Shown piece after piece: positions 19,280 through 27,321 of a stretch of 64,000 nucleotides of DNA. How positions within the stretch are numbered: the stretch's first letter is position 1; the number at the start of each line of letters is the position of its first letter. A program made the position numbers and the translations under genes. Under the pieces are notes generated by a model. The model saw only the letters and a program-made list of their open reading frames with translations. It did no database searches and was not told the origin of the DNA. The stretch covers positions 1-64,000 of the forward strand of contig MKWN01000003.1 of the NCBI GenBank assembly GCA_001899775.1. Reading direction: 5' to 3'. The DNA is from Thiobacillus sp. 65-29. GTDB lineage: Bacteria; Pseudomonadota; Gammaproteobacteria; Burkholderiales; Thiobacillaceae.

Positions 19280-19512
19280 CCTAAAAACCTCAGTTGGACG
19301 CGCCCGATGGTGCGTCGGATCGCGTGCCTGCCGCGAAGCAACGACGCCGCAGGCCGGGGCCTGCAAGGAGGCGCGACAAAGGCAGGCGCGTGAGCCGACG
19401 TGCCAGCGGGCGTGTAGCGGTTTCACCCAACCGGTGAAGGTGAGCAAGGCACAAAAGCCAGCATTCATATGACGTCGGCAGGAGCATGGAGCGGTCAACT
19501 GAGGTTTTTAGG
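19280..19512 (+). mobile_element. MITE-like element, copy 1
   Basis: 233 bp with terminal inverted repeats CCTAAAAACCTCAGTTG and flanking 5-bp direct repeats TTGAA (19275-19279 and 19513-19517). No transposase. It matches the elements at 58589 and 60953: the left 130 bp is nearly identical to copy 3, the right 60 bp is more diverged. The right end carries AGGAG and an outward-reading ATG (19486) that runs through the terminal repeat into the ABC permease frame. Confidence 0.88.
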
Positions 19513-20781
19513 TTGAAGCCTGCTGTTGATACCGGCAAGGGCCTGGGGTCGACCTTCGGCTTCCTGCGGGTCGATTCGCGGCTCGCCCTGCGCAACGTGC
19601 TGCGCCAGAAGCGGCGCAGTTACATCGCGATTCTGGCGATCGCCTTCGGCGTCGTGGCGATGATGCTGTCCGCCGGCTTCATCGAATGGATCCTGCAGGA
19701 AACCCGCGAGGATGCCATCGCCAACCAGTACGGGCACATCCAGATCATCAGGCCCGGCTACCACGACGACGGGCAGGCCGATCCCTTCGCCTTTCTCCTC
19801 CCCGGTAACGATCCCGCGCTGACCGTGCTCGCCCGCACCTCCGGTGTCGCAAGCGTGGCGCCGCGTCTGCAATTCACCGGTCTGGTCAGCCATGGCGACA
19901 GCACGCTGTCCTTCATCGGCGAGGGCGTCGACCCGGCGAAGGACCCGGCGCTGCGCAACCTGCATGTCGTCAAGGGAAAGCCGCTCGGCCAGGGCGATGG
20001 CCGCGGAATCCTGATGGGCGTGGGGCTGGCCGACAATCTGGGCGTCCAGGTCGGCGACACCGTGGTGTTGCTCGTCAATACCCCGAGCGGCGGCATCAAT
20101 GCCGTCGAGGGCACGGTCATCGGCCTGACCTTCACCGCGATGAAAGCGCTCGACGATTCCGTCCTGCGCATCTCCATCGACATGGCGCGCGAACTCCTGC
20201 GCGTTTCCGGATCGCATGTGTGGGTGACGACACTGGAACACACCGGGATGACCGATGCCGTACTCGCCCGGCTGAAGGCCGAGAACGCGTTCCGCACCTA
20301 TGAAATCGTGCCCTGGAGCAAGCTCGCGGACTTCTACAACAAGACCGTCGAGCTTTTTTCCAGGCAGATCGGTGTGGTCAAGCTCATCATCGCCATCATC
20401 ATCGTGCTGGGTATCAGCAACACCATGACCATGAACGTCATGGAACGCACGGTGGAGATCGGAACCGCCATGGCCCTGGGTGTCAGGCGACACCGAATCC
20501 TCGTACTGTTCCTGCTGGAAGGTCTGCTGGTCGGCCTGCTGGGCGGCGCCATCGGCATCACGGTCGGCTATCTGCTCGCGCTTGCCGCCTCGGCAATCGG
20601 TATTCCCATGCCGCCTGCACCGGGCATGACCGAAGGATTCGACGCCGCCATCATCGTCACGCCGCGCATCGTCCTGGATGCGCTGGCCCTTTCCGTCACG
20701 ACCACGCTGGCGGCCAGCATCTACCCGGCGTGGCGGGCCTCGCGCCTGGTGATCGTCGAGGCGCTGCGCCACAACCGTTGA
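19486..20781 (+). CDS. ABC transporter permease, FtsX/LolC-MacB type (start altered by insertion)
   Basis: Inner-membrane permease of a MacB/Lol-type transporter. Membrane helix near the N-terminus (IAILAIAFGVVAMMLSAGF), a large periplasmic domain, then three C-terminal helices including the FtsX signature with NVMERTVEIGTAMALG. The mobile element at 19280-19512 lies between the original ATG (19269) and the body of the gene. The only in-frame starts left are ATG 19486 inside the element, giving N-terminus MERSTEVFRLKPAVD (431 aa), and TTG 19513 in the target duplication. The AGGAG before 19486 is very close (1 bp). Original length was about 424 aa. Confidence 0.85.
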   Translation: MERSTEVFRLKPAVDTGKGLGSTFGFLRVDSRLALRNVLRQKRRSYIAILAIAFGVVAMMLSAGFIEWILQETREDAIANQYGHIQIIRPGYHDDGQADPFAFLLPGNDPALTVLARTSGVASVAPRLQFTGLVSHGDSTLSFIGEGVDPAKDPALRNLHVVKGKPLGQGDGRGILMGVGLADNLGVQVGDTVVLLVNTPSGGINAVEGTVIGLTFTAMKALDDSVLRISIDMARELLRVSGSHVWVTTLEHTGMTDAVLARLKAENAFRTYEIVPWSKLADFYNKTVELFSRQIGVVKLIIAIIIVLGISNTMTMNVMERTVEIGTAMALGVRRHRILVLFLLEGLLVGLLGGAIGITVGYLLALAASAIGIPMPPAPGMTEGFDAAIIVTPRIVLDALALSVTTTLAASIYPAWRASRLVIVEALRHNR

Positions 20782-20792
20782 GCATCCCGCCC

Positions 20793-22004
20793 ATGTGGAA
20801 ACTTGCCCTGCGAAATGTCCTGCGCCACAAGAGCCGCACCGGCATGACCCTGCTCGCCATCGTCACCGGCGTGGCGGGCCTGATTCTCAGCGGTGGCTTC
20901 ATCCACGACATCATCGAGCAGTTCGGCGAGAGCCTGATCCATTCGCAGACCGGTCATCTCCAGCTCGCGCGCAACGGCTATTTTGCCCACGGAACACGCA
21001 GCCCCGAAAAATACGTCATTGCCGATCCGACGCCCGTGCGCGACGCGATCGCCAAGACGAAAGGCGTGGATGACGTCATGGGCAGGCTGTACTTTTCGGG
21101 CCTGCTCAACAACGGCCGCTCGGACCAGCCCGTGGTGGGCGAAGGGGTCGAACCCGCGCGCGAGGCGCGCCTCGGCACCGGCATGGTCATCGCCGCAGGC
21201 CGCATGCTGCAGGACGCGGACAGCCACGGCATGATGATCGGCCAGGGGCTCGCCCACACCCTGAAACTGCAACCCGGTGATTTCGCCACCGTCGTGACGA
21301 ACACCGCCGACGGTGCCATGAACAGCCTCGAATTCGAAGTCGTCGGCGTGTTCCAGACCTTTTCCAAGGACTACGATGCGCGGGCCGTGCGCATCCCGCT
21401 GGCCGCCGCCCAGGAATTGCTCGCCACGCCCGGGATCAATATCCTCGTCGTCTCCCTGCGCCATACCAACGACACACGCCCGGTGGCGTCCGCGCTCGGC
21501 CCGGTCCAGCGGGCGTCAGGCCTGGAGATCAGGACCTGGGTGGAACTCAACGACTTCTATACCAACGCCGTCGCCATGTACGAAGCGCAGTTCGGCGTGC
21601 TGCAGGTCATCATCCTGCTGATGGTGCTGCTGAGCGTGGTCAACAGCGTCAACATGACCGTCTTCGAACGGGTCGGCGAATTCGGCACCATGATGGCCCT
21701 GGGTAACCGCAGCCGCATGGTGTTTCGCCTCATCGTCGCGGAAAGTGCCATCCTGGGGCTGGCGGGAGCGGGGCTGGGCGTTGCCCTGGGTGTCGTCCTC
21801 GCATGGGTCATCTCCGCCGTCGGCATTCCCATGCCGCCGCCGCCCAACGCGGACCTGGGCTACATCGCCCGCATCCAGGTCGTGCCTTCGGTCGCTGCCG
21901 GCGCCTTCGCGGTGGGACTGTTCGCCAGCGTCCTGGCCGCCCTGCTGCCGGCCGCGCGGGTGCGCACGATCCCGGTGGTGGACGCGCTGCGCCAGAACAT
22001 CTGA
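20793..22004 (+). CDS. ABC transporter permease, FtsX/LolC-MacB type
   Basis: Paralogue of the preceding permease, 403 aa, starting MWKLALRNVLRHKSRTG. N-terminal helix, periplasmic domain, three C-terminal helices with TVFERVGEFGTMMALGN. ATG 20793 is chosen because the family begins this way; the open frame extends upstream without support. 11 bp after the first permease, so the two are probably made together and form a heterodimer with the ATPase at 23579. Ends 10 bp from the convergent DUF1302 gene. Confidence 0.9.
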   Translation: MWKLALRNVLRHKSRTGMTLLAIVTGVAGLILSGGFIHDIIEQFGESLIHSQTGHLQLARNGYFAHGTRSPEKYVIADPTPVRDAIAKTKGVDDVMGRLYFSGLLNNGRSDQPVVGEGVEPAREARLGTGMVIAAGRMLQDADSHGMMIGQGLAHTLKLQPGDFATVVTNTADGAMNSLEFEVVGVFQTFSKDYDARAVRIPLAAAQELLATPGINILVVSLRHTNDTRPVASALGPVQRASGLEIRTWVELNDFYTNAVAMYEAQFGVLQVIILLMVLLSVVNSVNMTVFERVGEFGTMMALGNRSRMVFRLIVAESAILGLAGAGLGVALGVVLAWVISAVGIPMPPPPNADLGYIARIQVVPSVAAGAFAVGLFASVLAALLPAARVRTIPVVDALRQNI

Positions 22005-22014
22005 CGCCTGCGCG

Positions 22015-23577
22015 TCAGAAATCTCGCCGCAGTTCCGCGTACACCCGGTCGTTGGCGTCGTACTGGCCAAAAATGCCCGTCGGGGGTCCCTTGAAAATAT
22101 CGAGGCCGAACACCGCGCGCCAGTCGCGCTCGAATTTCCATGTCGCCTTGGGGCGCAGCAGCCAGTCGCTGCGGTTGAGGCTGCTGATCAGCAACACGTC
22201 CGCCTCCCAGCTGCGGGGCAGATCCCGATGCACCAGAATGGAAAACCCGTTCTCGAACCTGTCGAAATTGATGTCCGCTTCGTGATCGAAGTACACGCGC
22301 TGGAAGAACTGGGTGTTCAGGCGCGTGTCGGACGACGGATTGAAGTCCAGGCCCACGGCCCAGTCGAGTGTGTTCTGCGCCACCACGCCGTCGCTGTCGG
22401 TCAGGTTCGTCACGTTGAACTGCCGCCCGTCGGTGTACACCGCTTCCGCCTTGAGGACGAACGTACCGAGATCCTTCGCCAGCGTCCCGCCCGCCTGCCA
22501 GATGCGCTTGTGGACGGGTGTGAACACATTCTGCGCCGTCGCGTCGCGCAGGAAAGTGGGCGCGCTGTCCATGCTCGTATAGTAGAAACCCGACAGATCC
22601 CAGCCACCGACGAGGCGCGACAGGCGCACCCCGAAATTGGTGTGATCGAGCCCGTTGGCGGGTTTGACTTCCTTCCTGATGATCGGCATGCCGGCAGGTG
22701 ACAGGGGATACGGGTAGAAATCCGTTCCCGCACCCGGCCTGCCGGGGTCGAAGGGTTCACCGATCTCGTCGTATCCGGCGAACGGGATCCACACCAGCTC
22801 GGCATGGAAGTCGCCGCTGAAATACTCGCTGCGCACCGCCCATTGCGGAATGCGCAGGATCTGGAAATCGGGCAGGATGAATTCCCGCGAGTCCTTCACC
22901 GAAACCACGTCGGCGAAGAACAAACCGACCATCTCGCCCCATACGACATGCTGCCGGCCCACCCGCCACTCCCAGTCGCCGGTGGCGAAGTCGACGTAGG
23001 TCTCGCGCAGCTGCAAGCCCAGACGCTGCTTGTCGCCCACCCCCGAATGATAGAAGTCGGTCAGGTCGTACACCGGGTTGTAGTCGACACGACCGCTCAG
23101 TTTCCATTTGCCGCCCTGGCCAAACCGCCCTTCCGTGCCGAGCTCCAGGCGCCCCAACACCTTGGACCAGTGCCTCGGATCGCTATAGGTCCAGGCGAAC
23201 TCGCTCTGGAAGTAGCCGTACACCGGCATGCCCTGCGCGTCCCCGGCCTGCTTCTCCTGCTTCTCCGCCGGGCGCTCGTCGCCGAACAGGGCGTCGCGCG
23301 TGGCGGGCACGCCCGGCTCCGGCGCGGGCTGCGGCGTTTTTTCCGCCGGCGGCTCGAGCGCGAACAAGTCGTCCCGCGTTGCCGGCCTGGCCGGTTTTTC
23401 GCCTTCGTCGCGCGCAGCGGGTGCAAGCTCGAACAGCGCATTGCGCGACACGGGCAGCTCGATACCCTTGTCCGCGACGAAAATCCGCCCGCCGATGCCC
23501 TCGATCTGCCCAGCATGGCCCACAAGGGGGATGCTGCACGCCAGAAACCCCAGCGCCGGCACCAGCCGCTGTCTCAT
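22015..23577 (-). CDS. DUF1302-type outer-membrane beta-barrel protein
   Basis: 520 aa, signal peptide (cleavage near VGHA/GQ, about residue 22), a disordered proline/glutamate-rich linker, and from about residue 120 a long barrel-like region of alternating aromatic and polar residues ending in Phe (ELRRDF), as for outer-membrane porins. The linker holds three short repeats of (S/T)R(D/N)xLF at residues 44-49, 67-72 and 93-98. ATG 23577 has GGGAG 7 bp upstream and lies just after the ATPase stop. Probably the outer-membrane partner of the ABC/LolA-like set; substrate unknown. Confidence 0.8.
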   Translation of the reverse strand: MRQRLVPALGFLACSIPLVGHAGQIEGIGGRIFVADKGIELPVSRNALFELAPAARDEGEKPARPATRDDLFALEPPAEKTPQPAPEPGVPATRDALFGDERPAEKQEKQAGDAQGMPVYGYFQSEFAWTYSDPRHWSKVLGRLELGTEGRFGQGGKWKLSGRVDYNPVYDLTDFYHSGVGDKQRLGLQLRETYVDFATGDWEWRVGRQHVVWGEMVGLFFADVVSVKDSREFILPDFQILRIPQWAVRSEYFSGDFHAELVWIPFAGYDEIGEPFDPGRPGAGTDFYPYPLSPAGMPIIRKEVKPANGLDHTNFGVRLSRLVGGWDLSGFYYTSMDSAPTFLRDATAQNVFTPVHKRIWQAGGTLAKDLGTFVLKAEAVYTDGRQFNVTNLTDSDGVVAQNTLDWAVGLDFNPSSDTRLNTQFFQRVYFDHEADINFDRFENGFSILVHRDLPRSWEADVLLISSLNRSDWLLRPKATWKFERDWRAVFGLDIFKGPPTGIFGQYDANDRVYAELRRDF

Positions 23578-23578
23578 T

Positions 23579-24325
23579 TCACGTCTCCCGGTTTTCATGT
23601 GAATTGCGTCCCGTCCTGACCTGCTGCCAGCGGTCGTCCACCTTCACCGCCAGCTTGGCCAGGTGGCCGTCCTCGATGCGCACGAGACGGTCCGCCATGG
23701 CCATGACGCGCCGGTCATGGGTGGAAAATATGAACGTCGTCGCGTAGCGACGGTTGATTTCCTTCATCAGGTTCAGGATCTCCTGCCCCGTGCGGCTGTC
23801 CAGATTCGCGGTGGGCTCGTCCGCCAGCACGATACGCGGATTGATCGCCAGGGCCCGGGCGATCGCCACGCGCTGGCGCTGGCCGCCGCTCAACTGGTTG
23901 GGCACGTGATGGGCATACTTCTCCAGGCCCACCAGCGCAACATAGCGCCGGACCCGCTCACGCCGCTCGATCCTGTCGACCTCGGGCAATTGCAGCAAGG
24001 GATATTCAACGTTCTCCGCCACGTTCAGCACGGGGAACAGGTTGAAGGTCTGGAAAATGAAACCGATGGTCCGCGCGCGCAGATCCGCCAGGGCGTCGGA
24101 CGACAGCCCCGTGACTTCCCGGTCGTCGATGAACACCCTGCCCCGCGTCGGCGTGTCGATGCAGCCGATGATGTTCAGCAGCGTGGTCTTCCCGCTTCCC
24201 GAGGGGCCCGCAATGGCGAGGAACACCCCTTCCTCGATGGAGAGTGTGATATCGTGAAGCGCGGTCACCTTCTGTTCGCCAAGCAGGTATTCCTTGGCAA
24301 CCGCCTCGATACGCACCAGGCTCAT
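23579..24325 (-). CDS. ABC transporter ATP-binding protein, LolD/MacB type
   Basis: 248 aa nucleotide-binding subunit: Walker A GPSGSGKTT (about 39-47), Q-loop FQTFNLFPVLN, signature LSGGQRQRVAIARAL and Walker B RIVLADEP followed by TANLDS, the usual LolD/MacB ending. Expected partner of the two FtsX-type permeases at 19486-22004, although those are on the other strand. Upstream of and almost touching the DUF1302 gene, so the two form a minus-strand operon, divergent from the LolA-like gene 44 bp away. Confidence 0.93.
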   Translation of the reverse strand: MSLVRIEAVAKEYLLGEQKVTALHDITLSIEEGVFLAIAGPSGSGKTTLLNIIGCIDTPTRGRVFIDDREVTGLSSDALADLRARTIGFIFQTFNLFPVLNVAENVEYPLLQLPEVDRIERRERVRRYVALVGLEKYAHHVPNQLSGGQRQRVAIARALAINPRIVLADEPTANLDSRTGQEILNLMKEINRRYATTFIFSTHDRRVMAMADRLVRIEDGHLAKLAVKVDDRWQQVRTGRNSHENRET

Positions 24326-24369
24326 GGCTCTATCTTCGTATGGCGTCGCATCATTGGCAGGACTCCCAA

Positions 24370-25146
24370 ATGCGTAACAAATCCGTAGTCATCGCCGGCC
24401 TGCTGTGGGGCTGCCTGCTCTTCGCCGCATCCGTTCCCGGCACCCGCGCAGCGGAGGACGCTCCCGGCGAGGATCCCGTGGCGCGCGGGATCCTCGCCAA
24501 ATCCGACGAAATACGCTTTCCGGCCGAGGGGTTCCAGGTCGACATCGACATCAACAGCACGACCCCCGACGGCGAAACGGAAAAGCGGAAATACCGCGTC
24601 CTTTCGAAAGGCAACGAGAATTCCGTCGTCATGATACTTGAGCCCGCTGCCGAACGGGGCCAGATCATGCTCATGAAGGGCCGCGACCTGTGGGTGTTCA
24701 TGCCCAACGTGTCGCAGCCCATCCGCCTCGGGCTCGCGCAGCGACTGACCGGACAGGTGGCCAACGGCGACCTCGCGCGCGCCAACTTCAGCGGCGATTA
24801 TACGCCGCGCATCCTGCGCACCGAAAAGCTGCAGGGCGAGGAACAATACGTGCTGGAACTGCGCGCCGTCGACCGCGGCGTGACCTACCATCGCGTGCTG
24901 TACTGGGTGAACAAGTCCAACCACTGGCCACGCAAGGCGGAGTTCTACGGCGTATCGGGCCGCCTCATGAAGACCTGTCTCTACGAGAAATTCGAACTCA
25001 TGGCGGGCCAGAAGCGGCCGACCCGCCTGGTGATGGAGGACGGACTCAAGCCGGGGAACGTGTCGGTACTCGAGTACGACGACATGAAAATGCGCGACCT
25101 GCCGGACAAGGTGTTCTCCAAGGACTACCTGAAGAAACTGCAGTAA
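24370..25146 (+). CDS. LolA-like periplasmic outer-membrane lipoprotein-sorting protein
   Basis: 258 aa, signal peptide ending near TRAAE, then a LolA/LolB-fold protein of the PF17131 type (segments DLWVFMPNVSQPIRL, FSGDYTPRIL, YVLELRAVD, YWVNKSNHWPRKAEFYG). Such proteins carry a lipid or lipoprotein between an ABC transporter and the outer membrane. ATG 24370 precedes the basic start of the signal peptide; an ATG 10 codons upstream is in frame but less likely. Divergent from the ABC ATPase gene. Confidence 0.85.
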   Translation: MRNKSVVIAGLLWGCLLFAASVPGTRAAEDAPGEDPVARGILAKSDEIRFPAEGFQVDIDINSTTPDGETEKRKYRVLSKGNENSVVMILEPAAERGQIMLMKGRDLWVFMPNVSQPIRLGLAQRLTGQVANGDLARANFSGDYTPRILRTEKLQGEEQYVLELRAVDRGVTYHRVLYWVNKSNHWPRKAEFYGVSGRLMKTCLYEKFELMAGQKRPTRLVMEDGLKPGNVSVLEYDDMKMRDLPDKVFSKDYLKKLQ

Positions 25147-25182
25147 CGCGCCGCGGACCGGACCTGAACCGAGGGGAGTCCC

Positions 25183-26019
25183 ATGCAAGTCGTCCTCATT
25201 ACCCTGGCCGCGACGCTGCTGATCCAGTGCGGCTATTTCCTGTGGAAGCTGACCGCCGACGCGCTGCCCGAGGTGGGCAAGGCGCCCCTGCCGGCGCTCA
25301 TCGCAGGCTTCCTTGGCAACGCCAAGTGGACGCTCGGGCTGATCGCCACCATCGTCGGCTGGCTGCTGTTCATCAAGGCCACCGACTTGGGCGAGATCAG
25401 CGTGGTGCAGCCGCTGATGTCGGTCGGCGACGTGTTCCTCGTCATCCTCGCCGTGACCTTCCTGCACGAACGGCTCACGCGCGGCGAATGGCTGGGCCTC
25501 GCCATCACCGTGGCCGGCGCCGTCGCGCTGGCGTTCGAAGCCGAGGTCACGACACCCGCCGGCATCGCCTGGCCGCGGCTCGCGCTCTTCCTTGCCATCG
25601 TGCTGGCTGCGGGGGCATTCATGCTGGTGCGGGGCTGGCGCAGCCGGCACGGAGAAGTGCCGCTCGCCATTGCGGTCGGCATCGGGTTCGGCCTCGGCGC
25701 GGTGCTGACCAAGCTGATGACGGCGTACATCGCCCTCGGTGGCATGGAACTGGAATCGTCGGCCTTCGTGCTCAATCCCATCCTGCCGTTCATGATCCTC
25801 GCCAACGTGGCGGGGCTTGTCCTGCTTCAGGTGGCGTTTCAGCGCGGGCGCGCCGCGGTGATCGTGCCGGTGCAGCTTTCCGTCGTCAACGGCATCGTGG
25901 TGCTGTCGGGTTATCTGGTTTTTGCCGAGACGCTCGCCGGGTCCCGGCTGTTCGCCATCGCACTCATCGTCCTGGGCACAGCCTGGCTGCATGCCGCCGC
26001 GCCGGAGCGGCACGCCTGA
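25183..26019 (+). CDS. EamA/DMT-family transporter
   Basis: 278 aa, about ten membrane helices in two EamA repeats (about 1-130 and 150-275), each with the glutamate-bearing helix end typical of the drug/metabolite superfamily (VTFLHERLTRGEWLG and YLVFAETLAGSRLF). Substrate unknown. Good ribosome-binding site GGGGAG. 36 bp after the LolA-like gene on the same strand. Confidence 0.85.
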   Translation: MQVVLITLAATLLIQCGYFLWKLTADALPEVGKAPLPALIAGFLGNAKWTLGLIATIVGWLLFIKATDLGEISVVQPLMSVGDVFLVILAVTFLHERLTRGEWLGLAITVAGAVALAFEAEVTTPAGIAWPRLALFLAIVLAAGAFMLVRGWRSRHGEVPLAIAVGIGFGLGAVLTKLMTAYIALGGMELESSAFVLNPILPFMILANVAGLVLLQVAFQRGRAAVIVPVQLSVVNGIVVLSGYLVFAETLAGSRLFAIALIVLGTAWLHAAAPERHA

Positions 26020-26104
26020 ACCGGCAAGCGCCAGCGGAACCCACATCCTTCGCACCGCCGGGCGCGGACCTGCCCATCGGGTTCGCGAACGAGGCAGGGA
26101 TCAA

Positions 26105-26130
26105 TAAAAAAAGCAGCCCTTACGGGCTGC
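26105..26130 (-). terminator. Intrinsic terminator of the PEP-CTERM gene
   Basis: On the minus strand, GCAGCCC / GGGCTGC form a 7-bp stem (26124-26130 with 26113-26119) with a GTAA loop, followed by a run of eight T (A on plus at 26105-26112). It lies 25 bp past the stop of the PEP-CTERM gene. Confidence 0.85.
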
Positions 26131-26155
26131 CTTTCTGCTGCCAGAATCAGTGGAT

Positions 26156-27139
26156 TCAGGCTGCGCGGCGACGCATGCCGGCGAGGCCGACAAGTCCCAG
26201 ACCCAGGAGCGCCAGGGTCGCGGGCTCCGGCACCGAGATCACCGCCGGGTCGTTGCTGGCATAGATGAAGGGGGAGGAGGCATCCCCGTTCCACCAGTTG
26301 TGGCTATTCAACTCGATCTCCGAGGTGGCCACGAACTGCGCGCAGCTCTTGGTCGGATCGGCGATTTCCGCGGCGGTGCAGAGCAGGGCGCCGGTCACGC
26401 CGCCCACGATGCTCTCGTTCTTGTCGTTGATCAGTTGCAGCGGGCCCGCATTGTAGGAGGGGCCCTTCAGCATCAGCGTCAGCGCCAGAAAGCTCTCGGT
26501 GGTCGTCGACGTGCCCGGTGCGGTCAGGTCATCGATAGCGTAGGCGAAATTGTCCGGCGACACCGTGGCAAGCCCCAGGCTGCCCCAGAACACGCCATCC
26601 GTCGCCAGGGTAATGACGTCCTGCACGCGCGTCACCGACCCGACGGCACCCGTGCTCCCCGCGGTGAAATCGGTGAAGGTGGTCGTACCCGCGCCGGATT
26701 GCGTGTACAGACGGAACATCTCGCCGGCCGCGAGGATGCCGAAGGGATCGGCCGCCACCGTGCCGAAGGTGATTTCAGCGGCAGTACCCACCGGGCCGAC
26801 TGCCATCACCTGCTGGGCGAAGTAGCCGCTGAACTGGTCCGTCGGCCCCTGCATCCAGCTACCCGATGCATAGTTGTTGTTCTGCACGTTGATGACGCCG
26901 GCGAAAATGTCGCCCGCGGCAATATTCCCCGCGATGGTCGGATCCACCAGTTGATAACCGACCGGCCCGGTGCCTGCGCCGAGACACCCACCAACCGCAC
27001 ACGCGGCATCGGAACGGTACTGGTTTTCCAGGTTGTTGTAATAGATCGAGTTGCTGCCCGTGCCAAACGTGACAGCCTGGGCACCGCCCGCCACCATTGC
27101 CAGGGACGCCGCCAGCAAGGTCTGTTTGAATGTGATCAT
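26156..27139 (-). CDS. PEP-CTERM sorting-domain exported protein
   Basis: 327 aa. Signal peptide (ASLAMVAGGAQA), a long Thr/Gly/Asn-rich body of unknown function, and a C-terminal VPEPATLALLGLGLVGLAG helix followed by MRRRAA, the signal processed by exosortase XrtA. Start ATG 27139 with GGAG 6 bp upstream; the longer frame to 27172 lacks support. Its own sigma-54 promoter and PEP box lie upstream, and a terminator follows, so it is a single-gene unit. Confidence 0.9.
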   Translation of the reverse strand: MITFKQTLLAASLAMVAGGAQAVTFGTGSNSIYYNNLENQYRSDAACAVGGCLGAGTGPVGYQLVDPTIAGNIAAGDIFAGVINVQNNNYASGSWMQGPTDQFSGYFAQQVMAVGPVGTAAEITFGTVAADPFGILAAGEMFRLYTQSGAGTTTFTDFTAGSTGAVGSVTRVQDVITLATDGVFWGSLGLATVSPDNFAYAIDDLTAPGTSTTTESFLALTLMLKGPSYNAGPLQLINDKNESIVGGVTGALLCTAAEIADPTKSCAQFVATSEIELNSHNWWNGDASSPFIYASNDPAVISVPEPATLALLGLGLVGLAGMRRRAA

Positions 27140-27193
27140 GATTTTCTCCATGTTGAATTGCTCGGGCCGCAATGTGCGGACACACCAAACGAA

Positions 27194-27208
27194 GCACGTG
27201 TCGTGCCA
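27194..27208 (-). promoter_or_regulatory. Sigma-54 promoter of the first PEP-CTERM gene
   Basis: On the minus strand: TGGCACGACACGTGC, with exact -24 TGGCACG and GG-N10-GC spacing (GTGC at -12). Predicted start near 27182, about 43 nt before the ATG at 27139. The promoter at 41625 has the same pattern, both continuing into TT after the -12 GC. Confidence 0.8.
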
Positions 27209-27292
27209 ACCCGGGAGAAATGCGTTTATCTGTCTGTTTTATAGTGAAAAACGTTTTTTGCACCCCAAGCGCTCATGCCGATCCTCGCGCCA

Positions 27293-27313
27293 TGTGTAAA
27301 GTTTTCCGACACC
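27293..27313 (-). promoter_or_regulatory. PEP box (candidate PrsR operator), copy 1
   Basis: Minus strand GGTGTCG-N5-CTTTACACA, 84 bp upstream of the sigma-54 promoter. The same 16 fixed bases with the same 5-bp spacer occur at 41518-41538 before the other PEP-CTERM gene. The ends GTGT and ACAC are inverted, as for a dimeric binding site. Assignment to PrsR is inference. Confidence 0.7.
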
Positions 27314-27321
27314 GGAATGGA

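Noticed and set aside
19269-19472. 67-residue ORF from the original permease ATG
   Set aside because: It is the severed start read into the mobile element; no sign of selection as a peptide gene.
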